DNA of 47,718 nucleotides, from positions 1 to 47,718 of the forward strand of contig DBXP01000055.1 in the NCBI GenBank assembly GCA_002309575.1, given 5' to 3'. Made by a program: the position numbers and the translations under genes. Each line of letters opens with the position of its first letter. Position 1 is the stretch's first letter. Source of the stretch: a bacterium UBP6_UBA1209 (GTDB lineage Bacteria; UBP6; UBA1177). A model generated the notes under the pieces. The model was not told where the DNA came from and made no database searches. It saw nothing but the letters and a program-made list of their open reading frames with translations. Below, one piece after another: positions 1 to 6,851 of this stretch.

Positions 1-557
1 TCATTTGCCTTGAAGTTGTGAACCGTCAGTAACCGGTCGCAACCGCTGACAAAAGTGTCCAAAGTTTCTTTTGTTTTCGGATGCATGTCCGGCAGCTTGC
101 ACGGCCAGGGATAGCATTCGCGCTCTTTTGTCTGATTCGGATCTTTTTCCTGAGCCTCGAGATAGACCTGATACTCTTCCCAGTTGTCCCATTCCCAGAT
201 ATTGCGGACACACTGCGGATCGTTTTCTGTCGGCGTGTCGCAGCCGGGACGGCAGAATGTGATTTTCCCGTTTTCATCTTTGAACGGGAAAGGTGTTTTG
301 ATCGTGTTTTCGTTGTAGCGCAGATCAAGACACTCAACAGTTTCAGATGTGTCGGAATCGTTGTCCGCATCAGAATCCGGTGTTTTGTCGAAATCATCAA
401 CAGGATCCGAATCTTCCGAAACATCGACATCAACGATTCCCGAATTGTCCGAATCTGCGTCAGGCACCGCATCGGAATCTGTGGATGAATTGGATGACGA
501 GCAGGAAACAAATCCGAAAAACAGCGTAATAACCAATAATTTCAGCAATTTACTCAT
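1..557 (-). CDS. putative lipoprotein, C-terminus cut off by the window edge
   Basis: The start at 557 follows a GGAGGTG Shine-Dalgarno and the frame stays open to the left edge, so about 185 N-terminal residues are visible. It begins MSKLLKLLVITLFFGFVSC, a lipoprotein signal with the lipidated Cys at about residue 19. A Ser/Asp-rich acidic stalk of roughly 50 residues follows, rich in DSD and DAD steps. After that comes a globular region with several Cys (CLDLRYNEN, FCRPGC, CYPWPC, FVSGCDRL). The layout of lipobox, acidic linker and Cys-containing domain matches the other lipoproteins of this window. I do not recognise the globular domain. A predicted promoter lies at 604-631. A stop triplet at 1-3 belongs to another frame and does not end this gene. 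Confidence 0.75.
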   Translation of the reverse strand, partial: MSKLLKLLVITLFFGFVSCSSSNSSTDSDAVPDADSDNSGIVDVDVSEDSDPVDDFDKTPDSDADNDSDTSETVECLDLRYNENTIKTPFPFKDENGKITFCRPGCDTPTENDPQCVRNIWEWDNWEEYQVYLEAQEKDPNQTKERECYPWPCKLPDMHPKTKETLDTFVSGCDRLLTVHNFKAN

Positions 558-603
558 ATTACACCTCCGTAGAATTTGTTTTTGGGCAAAAACAGTCTTT
601 TAC

Positions 604-631
604 AAAATACTTTATCGCATGGAAATGACAA
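604..631 (-). promoter_or_regulatory. predicted sigma70-type promoter of the partial lipoprotein
   Basis: On the minus strand TTGTCA (626-631) and TATTTT (604-609) are separated by 16 bp, about 50 nt upstream of the start codon at 557. The sequence is AT-rich and lies between ppdK and the lipoprotein gene, so the lipoprotein probably has its own promoter. Confidence 0.5.
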
Positions 632-712
632 GAAAAAAAGTTGTAACTAGCAAAAATAATTAAAGAAAATCTTTAAAAGCAGATTGACTGTCAGAAAATG
701 TGATTTATGGAT

Positions 713-3526
713 TTACTTCTTCAGAAGCTTTTCAAGCTCGGAGCTGAGAGACTTGAGGGTAGACTCGACGGTGCTGTAAACCGTATCGTAGACCTCGTTC
801 GTCGTCTGTTTGATCTTACGCATGTTGTCGTTTCTGATAGCCGCCTGAGCCGCCGAAAGTCTCGCGATCGGAACTCTGTAGGGCGAGCAGCTGACATACT
901 GGAGCCTGCATCTGTGGAAGAAATCGATCGAATCCGGATCACCGCCGTGTTCGCCGCAGACACCGAGTTTGATGTTCGGTCTTGCCTTTTTGCCGCGTTT
1001 TGCCGCAAGTTCGACAAGCTGGCCTACGCCGGTCTGGTCAATCGAGCGGAACGGGTTTCTTGCAAGGATCCCCTTGTCGATATAGTCGTAGATGAACTTG
1101 TTGGCATCGTCACGGCTGTATCCGAGAGTCATCTGGGTGAGGTCGTTCGTGCCGAACGAGAAGAACTCTGCATGTTCCGCGATCTCGTCAGCGGTAAGCG
1201 CCGCACGCGGTACCTCGATCATAGTTCCGACCATGTATTCGACGGTTATACCCTTCTCCTTGAAGACCTGCTCTGCGGTCTCGCGGATGATCTTTTCCTG
1301 ATATTTGAACTCAGCTACATTGCCTACGAGCGGGACCATGATCTCGGGGCAGACCTTGACCTTCTCCTTTGTTAGGTCACATGCAGCCTCGATGATGGCT
1401 CTTGTCTGCATTTCGGTGATCTCGGGACGTGTGATACCGAGTCTGCAGCCTCTGAGACCGAGCATCGGGTTGATCTCGTGAAGGGCTTTGATCTTGTCGT
1501 TTATCTTCTCTTCGGTGCAACCCATGATTTCAGCCATCTCCCTGATCTGCTGCGGCTCGCTCGGAAGGAACTCGTGAAGCGGCGGGTCGAGGAGTCTGAC
1601 TGTGACGGGAAGCCCCTCCATCTCCTTGAAGATCGCATAGAAATCGCCTCTCTGGTGCCCGATGAGCTTTGCAAGCGCAGCCTTTCTGCCCTCGAGGTCG
1701 TCAGCAAGGATCATCTCGCGGATAGCCTTGACTCTGTCACCCTCGAAGAACATGTGTTCCGTTCTGCAAAGTCCGATTCCCTGAGCGCCGAATCTGCGTG
1801 CCGTTGCAGCGTCTCTCGGCGTGTCGGCATTCGTTCTGATCTTGAGCTCGCGGCGGTTGTCTGCCCACTTCATGAGCTTTTCGAACTCGTCGTCGAACTT
1901 CGGAGTCTCCGTTGCGACCTGACCGAGAAGAACTTCGCCGGTGCTGCCGTCGATCGAGATCCAGTCACCCTCGCGGAGGAGCAGATCGCCTGTCTTTATC
2001 GTCTTTTCCTCGACGCTGATGTTGAGTCCGCCGCAGCCGCTGACACAGCATTTGCCCATGCCTCTTGCGACGACAGCAGCGTGAGAGGTCATTCCGCCGC
2101 GGCCGGTAAGGATGCCGTTCGCAGCGACCATTCCGGTGATGTCCTCAGGGCTTGTCTCGAGTCTGACGAGGATCGTCTCCTTGCCGTCAGCTTTCCACGC
2201 AGCCGCGTCTTCAGCGTTGAAGACGATCTGGCCTGTACCTGCACCCGGGCTTGCCGGAAGACCCTTCGTGATGAGCTTCGCACTCTTTTTGCTCTCTTTT
2301 ACGAACTGCGGGTGAAGAAGCTGGTCGATCTGATCCGGAGTGACTCTGAGAAGCGCCTCGTCCGTCTCGATAAGACCCTCGTCGACCATGTCGACAGCGA
2401 TCTTTACAGCTGCAGCTGCCGTTCTTTTGCCGTTTCTCGTCTGGAGCATCCAGAGCTTTTTGTTCTGGATCGTAAACTCGATATCCTGCATATCCTTGTA
2501 GTGAAGCTCGAGCTTTTTGTAGACATTGCAGAGGTCGCTGTAAACCTCGGGCATGTACTCCTCGAGCGACGGATACTTTTCGTTTCTTTCGACCTCGGAA
2601 ACGCCGTTGTCCCTTGCCCAGTTGCGGCTTCCGATCAAGGTCACCTGCTGCGGGGTCCTGATCCCTGCAACAACATCCTCGCCCTGTGCGTTGATGAGAT
2701 ATTCACCGAAGAAATGGTGGTCTCCGGTCGCGGGGTTTCTCGTGAAGGCGACTCCTGTAGCACAGTCGTTGCCCATGTTTCCGAAAACCATCGCCTGAAC
2801 GTTGACAGCGGTCCCCCAGTCGTCGGAGAAGCCGTTCATCTTTCTGTAGACGATCGCCCTTTCGTTCATCCAGCTGCCGAAAACAGCCTCGATCGCGCCC
2901 CAGAGCTGCTCCATAGGATCGCTCGGGAAATCTTTTCCTGTCTCGTTTCTGATGATCTTCTTGTACTCTCCGACAAGCTCCTTCAGGTTGTCGACAGTCA
3001 TCTCGAGGTCGCTCTTTATGCCGTTTTTCTCTTTAATTGCAGAGATCGCAGACTCGAAATTTTCGCCCTTGACGCCCATAACGACGTTGCCGTACATCTG
3101 CATGAAACGGCGGAGGCTGTCCCACGCGAATCTTGTATCCTTGTCGGTTTTGATAAGACCGTTGATCGTATTTTCATTAAGTCCGAGGTTGAGAACGGTG
3201 TCCATCATGCCGGGCATCGAAACTCTCGCGCCGCTTCTGACCGAGAGGAGGAGCGGATTTGCCGGGTCTCCGAACTTTTTGTTCATGACCGCTTCGATTT
3301 TTGCGAGGTTTTCAAGGACCTGCTCGCGGAGCTCGGGCGGATAGTTTCTCTCGTTTTTATAGTAGACGGTACACATTTCCGTTGAAATAGTGAAACCGGC
3401 CGGAACTGGAAGATTCATGTTGCACATCTCGGCAAGGTTTGCGCCCTTTCCGCCGAGGATCTCTTTCATCGATGCATTGCCTTCAGCCCCCTCCGGGCCA
3501 AAGAAATAGACGTACTTTTTCGGCAT
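713..3526 (-). CDS. ppdK: pyruvate, phosphate dikinase
   Basis: 937 aa. PPDK interconverts pyruvate, ATP and phosphate with PEP, AMP and pyrophosphate in the cytoplasm. It works in pyrophosphate-linked glycolysis or in PEP synthesis in anaerobes. The N-terminal nucleotide-binding region has GGKGANLAEM near residues 25-34. The swivelling phosphohistidine domain has GGMTSHAAVVARGMG with the catalytic His near residue 482. The C-terminal PEP/pyruvate barrel has CGEHGGDP with the catalytic Cys near 857. The start is MPKKYVYFFG at 3526, behind AGGAGGG, rather than ten codons further upstream. The protein is about 55 residues longer than a usual PPDK of roughly 880 aa: after the barrel it carries a Ser/Thr/Glu/Lys-rich tail that should be helical (ends SSELEKLLKK). 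A promoter lies at 3622-3649, back to back with the next operon. Confidence 0.97.
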   Translation of the reverse strand: MPKKYVYFFGPEGAEGNASMKEILGGKGANLAEMCNMNLPVPAGFTISTEMCTVYYKNERNYPPELREQVLENLAKIEAVMNKKFGDPANPLLLSVRSGARVSMPGMMDTVLNLGLNENTINGLIKTDKDTRFAWDSLRRFMQMYGNVVMGVKGENFESAISAIKEKNGIKSDLEMTVDNLKELVGEYKKIIRNETGKDFPSDPMEQLWGAIEAVFGSWMNERAIVYRKMNGFSDDWGTAVNVQAMVFGNMGNDCATGVAFTRNPATGDHHFFGEYLINAQGEDVVAGIRTPQQVTLIGSRNWARDNGVSEVERNEKYPSLEEYMPEVYSDLCNVYKKLELHYKDMQDIEFTIQNKKLWMLQTRNGKRTAAAAVKIAVDMVDEGLIETDEALLRVTPDQIDQLLHPQFVKESKKSAKLITKGLPASPGAGTGQIVFNAEDAAAWKADGKETILVRLETSPEDITGMVAANGILTGRGGMTSHAAVVARGMGKCCVSGCGGLNISVEEKTIKTGDLLLREGDWISIDGSTGEVLLGQVATETPKFDDEFEKLMKWADNRRELKIRTNADTPRDAATARRFGAQGIGLCRTEHMFFEGDRVKAIREMILADDLEGRKAALAKLIGHQRGDFYAIFKEMEGLPVTVRLLDPPLHEFLPSEPQQIREMAEIMGCTEEKINDKIKALHEINPMLGLRGCRLGITRPEITEMQTRAIIEAACDLTKEKVKVCPEIMVPLVGNVAEFKYQEKIIRETAEQVFKEKGITVEYMVGTMIEVPRAALTADEIAEHAEFFSFGTNDLTQMTLGYSRDDANKFIYDYIDKGILARNPFRSIDQTGVGQLVELAAKRGKKARPNIKLGVCGEHGGDPDSIDFFHRCRLQYVSCSPYRVPIARLSAAQAAIRNDNMRKIKQTTNEVYDTVYSTVESTLKSLSSELEKLLKK

Positions 3527-3621
3527 TTCAGCCCTCCTAAAAAATAAAAAAAACAAAAAAACATGGGTTTATATGCACAAAAAAAGCAAAAATGCAAAAT
3601 GTTAAAAAAATTTTTTGTAGG

Positions 3622-3649
3622 ATTATAGAAATTCAGTATTGATGGACAA
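3622..3649 (-). promoter_or_regulatory. predicted ppdK promoter
   Basis: On the minus strand TTGTCC (3644-3649), a 16-bp spacer and a perfect TATAAT (3622-3627). It leaves an AT-rich 5' leader of roughly 90 nt before the ppdK start. Its -35 box is 1 bp from the -35 box of the divergent promoter at 3651-3678. Confidence 0.65.
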
Positions 3650-3650
3650 T

Positions 3651-3678
3651 TTGACTTGACGGCTTTTTATCCTAAAAT
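3651..3678 (+). promoter_or_regulatory. predicted promoter of the MCE/envelope operon
   Basis: TTGACT (3651-3656), a 16-bp spacer and TAAAAT (3673-3678). The expected transcription start near 3685 would leave a very short leader before the first ATG at 3697, where no clear Shine-Dalgarno is visible. Confidence 0.6.
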
Positions 3679-3696
3679 CCTCCGTTTTCTAACTTT

Positions 3697-4650
3697 ATGA
3701 GTTGGGTCATGCAGATTACAAAAGCTCAAAAACGGCGCGTCGCCTACTTTTTTCTTTTCGGTATCGGAGTCATGCTTCTGCTTATAGCCGTTCTCATCGG
3801 CAACAGGCTCCTGAAGCGTGAAGACTGCTATTTCACAAGCTTTGAGAACATCTCGGTCGCCGGACTTTCCGAAGGTTCATCCGTCAAATTCCAGGGAATG
3901 AACATCGGCACGGTCTCAGAGATCACCGTCGATCAGGACAACACCGCTGTAGTCCACGTCGGCTTCTGCCTCAAACCTGGCGTCCCGATCAAGGGCGGAA
4001 CCAAGGCGCAGCTCGGCACGATCGGCATCACGGGCCTGAAATATCTCGAGCTCAAGGGCGGAGGCCAGGGAGAGAACATCCCGGTCGGCGGAGAGATCCC
4101 TGCCGAAAAGAGCGGCTGGGACGAGATCACCGGCAAGGCGACCGTCATCGCTGAAAAGCTCGAATCGATCCTCAACCAGCTGAACGAAGACCTCAAGGGC
4201 GTCAACAAGGACGATGTGGAGAAAATCGTCAAGAACGTCAGCGGGATCACCGCTTCACTGAACTCGGTCCTCAGCTCGAATAAAAACGAGATCTCGATGA
4301 TAATCAGGGATATCCACGACATCACGACCAACGTGAAGGCGATAACCGACAAGGAGGGTTCGCTCTCCAAGACGCTCGCGACCATCGAGGAGATAGTCAC
4401 GAAATTCAATGAAGACTACAGAAACGCGCAGGTCGACGAGAAACTTGCGAAGGTTTTCGACCTGGTCGAATCGACCAAAAAGACCGTCGACACGATCGAG
4501 CTCCTTTTCGAGAGAAACGGCGAAAAGATCGACAAATCGCTCGACGAGCTCTCCGACGGCATGAGCAACTTCAGCGAATTTACCCGTATCATCATGGAGA
4601 ATCCGTCGGCTCTGTTCGGCAATTCCGAAGCTAAGGGAGATGAGAAATGA
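3697..4650 (+). CDS. MlaD-family (MCE domain) lipid-transport protein
   Basis: 317 aa. One N-terminal transmembrane segment (about residues 15-37, FFLFGIGVMLLLIAVLIGN) is followed by an MCE domain (about 40-125) with the typical pattern GLSEGSSVKFQGMNIGTV and GTIGITGLKYLELKGG. A long helical, coiled-coil-like region to the C-terminus follows. MCE proteins bind lipid in the periplasm and connect an inner-membrane ABC transporter to the outer membrane. No MlaE permease or MlaF ATPase gene is present here, so any transporter core must be encoded elsewhere. The stop overlaps the start of the next gene by ATGA. An alternative start is the ATG at 3709 (MQITKAQKRR), which has a weak GGG ahead of it; the choice between the two is open. 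Confidence 0.88.
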   Translation: MSWVMQITKAQKRRVAYFFLFGIGVMLLLIAVLIGNRLLKREDCYFTSFENISVAGLSEGSSVKFQGMNIGTVSEITVDQDNTAVVHVGFCLKPGVPIKGGTKAQLGTIGITGLKYLELKGGGQGENIPVGGEIPAEKSGWDEITGKATVIAEKLESILNQLNEDLKGVNKDDVEKIVKNVSGITASLNSVLSSNKNEISMIIRDIHDITTNVKAITDKEGSLSKTLATIEEIVTKFNEDYRNAQVDEKLAKVFDLVESTKKTVDTIELLFERNGEKIDKSLDELSDGMSNFSEFTRIIMENPSALFGNSEAKGDEK

Positions 4651-5252
4651 AGAAGATAACGGCTGTAATCCTGATAACTCTGGCATCACTTTTTATTGTC
4701 TCATGTTCGCTCTTTTCGAAGGCGCCGGTAAAACACTACTATCAGATATACTACAGCCCGAAGGAGGGCACCGCACGGACGATCCCTGCGACAGTCAGGA
4801 TCAAGTCCTTCGAAGAGGACAAGATCTACCGCCGCCACAACCTCGTCTACCGCAAATCATTCGAGGAGATGTTCTACTACAACACCCACTTCTGGGCTTC
4901 AAGGCCGGCGGACATGCTTACCGACATCGTTGCGAACCATATCGCGAAAAAGAATATGTTCTCCGAGGTGATAGTTTCGATGGACAAGCGTCCGAAGTAC
5001 GTCATAACCGGCAGGCTGCTTGCTCTTGACGAGATCTTAAGCGGCGAGCAGCACTATGCAAGAGTCGGCGTCACCTTTGAACTCAGAGACTACGATTCCA
5101 ACACCGTTATCGTAGCCCACAGCTTTGAGGAGCGCAAAGAGGTCGCAGGCAAGGAACCGGTCTATGTCGTCCGGGCAATGGGCGAAATAATTGATTCGCA
5201 GATCGAGCAGTTCATCGAAAAGATCTACGCTTCGATTCCCGAAGAAGAATAG
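4647..5252 (+). CDS. PqiC-like ABC-transport auxiliary lipoprotein
   Basis: 201 aa. The signal MKKITAVILITLASLFIVSC ends in a lipobox Cys at residue 20. The mature part reads KHYYQIYYSP, RIKSFEEDKIYRRHNLVYR and later YVITGRLLALDEI. This is the pattern of the ABC-type transport auxiliary family (PqiC/DUF330), outer-membrane lipoproteins that partner MCE systems. The 4-nt overlap with the MlaD-like gene supports translational coupling and a shared complex. I infer that it sits at the outer membrane as the docking partner of the upstream MCE protein. Family assignment is by sequence style and context. Confidence 0.8.
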   Translation: MKKITAVILITLASLFIVSCSLFSKAPVKHYYQIYYSPKEGTARTIPATVRIKSFEEDKIYRRHNLVYRKSFEEMFYYNTHFWASRPADMLTDIVANHIAKKNMFSEVIVSMDKRPKYVITGRLLALDEILSGEQHYARVGVTFELRDYDSNTVIVAHSFEERKEVAGKEPVYVVRAMGEIIDSQIEQFIEKIYASIPEEE

Positions 5253-5273
5253 CCGCTGGCACAGGATTCTGAG

Positions 5274-6845
5274 ATGGATTTCAGGAAGATCGGTCGCTTT
5301 TTTTTCGCTTTTTTTATTGCGACAGCCGGTCTCCTTTATGCATCTGAAGCCCCTGCATACATCGACTCGACGCAGGTCGACGATCCGAAGATCCTCGAAC
5401 AGCTGAACGAAGACCTGACGCTGATGCAGATGGAGACGGGAGCCCTTTTCGTCCCGTCGCTCACCGGTCAGCCGGACGAACCAGAATACTCGATTTTTCA
5501 AAAGGGCGTCTTCATCAAAAATGCCGAACCTGGCAGACGTGTCCTGCTCAAGCCCGGTGAATATACGCTTTTTATCGGCTCTGGCCCTGTAAATTTCCAG
5601 ATGAAGATCGACGTTACGGTCGAAAGGGAGCGTGTCAGCGTCGTAAAACCGGTCTGGTCTGCGCTTTCGGTCCGCACGATCGACCCCAACAACAACGATA
5701 TCCGCGAAAGCTACTCGATAATGGACGAGGAGACCAAGATCCAGATCGCATCAGGCACCGGTGCGGACACTCTCCGCGGCGAAAAGCACCAGATCTGGAT
5801 CCTCAAGCCTGCGCTCTACAGGATCGCGAAACGAGGCGAATCACCCAACTCGTTTCAAAACTTCGTAACCGTCCACACAAGACCGGGCGACTTCAGCCAG
5901 GTGGTCATTATCTACGAGGAGAACACGCTTGCGGTCGTCGGCGGCGGCGAGGTCTACAGCGAACACGAAGACAACAGGCACCTTGGCGCGTGGTCATTCA
6001 AAGCGTCAATTTCCGGCAACTTTTCGCTCGTCAACACAGGATACCTGCGCGGAGGGTCGGGTTCAGTCAACAACTTCACGTTCGGAGCCAACCTGTATCT
6101 GAGCGCCACCTACGACAAGGACAATTTTCTCTTTGTCAACCGCCTTGAGGTCAACGAGCAGTTCCAGAAGTCAGCAGGCGAAAAGCTCCGTTTTATCAAG
6201 GACCTGATGAAATTCGACAGCTCTTTTGTCTACCGTTTCAACAAGTATGTCGGACCATATGTCTCGGTCCGCGTAAGGGCTCCGCTCGCCTACCGCTACT
6301 TCACGACATCGACGGAGCAGGATATCACGACAACTGTCGAGGAGTCGGACGGCGTGGTGCGGGAGCTTGAACCGGACACAAATTTTGTCTACGCGAAATC
6401 ATTTTCGACAACGATCATCCAGGAGGGTATCGGAATAAACGCCGAATACGCCCTCAGAAATATCTTCAAGATCAACGGACGTGTCGGCTGGGGTTTCCGT
6501 CAGGATTTCAACCCATTCGCGTACGACATATCGCAACTGGACAGCAAAGGGACGATTGTTCGTATGGACTACTTTACAAGCTCCTACGGTCCTGAGTTTT
6601 ACCTCTTTCTTTCGTGGTATCCACTCAGCTTTTTCGAGATCAAGGAGGAGTTCGACGCGCTACTGCCGATCAACAACGTAAAAGCCTTCAGTTTTCTTTC
6701 AAAAACCACTGCATCTGTATGGATCTCGCGTTTCGCGGCAATCCAGTACGAATTCGAGGTCGAAAAATCGGCAAGCCTGAAGTCAAACGACATCATAACC
6801 GACGAACACAGTCTGACTGTTCAGATCTACTACAACTTTTTGTGA
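5274..6845 (+). CDS. predicted outer-membrane beta-barrel protein
   Basis: 523 aa. A signal peptide (about residues 1-28, ending near ATAGLLYASEAPA) precedes a soluble N-terminal half of beta-rich, PEGA-like character (GEYTLFIGSGPVNFQMKIDVTV). The C-terminal half (about 235-523) shows alternating hydrophobic and polar strands separated by turns, as in a transmembrane barrel. The protein ends VQIYYNFL, with an aromatic-rich final strand that fits recognition by the BAM complex. It is third in the MCE operon, 21 nt after the PqiC-like gene, so it could be the outer-membrane element of the same lipid or glycan pathway. I do not recognise a named family. Confidence 0.7.
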   Translation: MDFRKIGRFFFAFFIATAGLLYASEAPAYIDSTQVDDPKILEQLNEDLTLMQMETGALFVPSLTGQPDEPEYSIFQKGVFIKNAEPGRRVLLKPGEYTLFIGSGPVNFQMKIDVTVERERVSVVKPVWSALSVRTIDPNNNDIRESYSIMDEETKIQIASGTGADTLRGEKHQIWILKPALYRIAKRGESPNSFQNFVTVHTRPGDFSQVVIIYEENTLAVVGGGEVYSEHEDNRHLGAWSFKASISGNFSLVNTGYLRGGSGSVNNFTFGANLYLSATYDKDNFLFVNRLEVNEQFQKSAGEKLRFIKDLMKFDSSFVYRFNKYVGPYVSVRVRAPLAYRYFTTSTEQDITTTVEESDGVVRELEPDTNFVYAKSFSTTIIQEGIGINAEYALRNIFKINGRVGWGFRQDFNPFAYDISQLDSKGTIVRMDYFTSSYGPEFYLFLSWYPLSFFEIKEEFDALLPINNVKAFSFLSKTTASVWISRFAAIQYEFEVEKSASLKSNDIITDEHSLTVQIYYNFL

Positions 6846-6851
6846 GGTTAC

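Noticed and set aside
1..213. 70-codon minus-strand ORF ending at a stop at 1-3
   Set aside because: It lies in a different frame from the signal-peptide-bearing lipoprotein that starts at 557 and has no ribosome site; its composition is that of a shadow frame.
558..712. AT-only inverted repeat TTAAAGA/TCTTTAA downstream of ppdK as a terminator
   Set aside because: The stem is only A-T/T-A with one G-C pair, so it is too weak to call.
1478..3385. 635-codon plus-strand ORF opposite ppdK
   Set aside because: Antisense shadow of a high-GC gene; no signal, no ribosome site, no recognisable domain.
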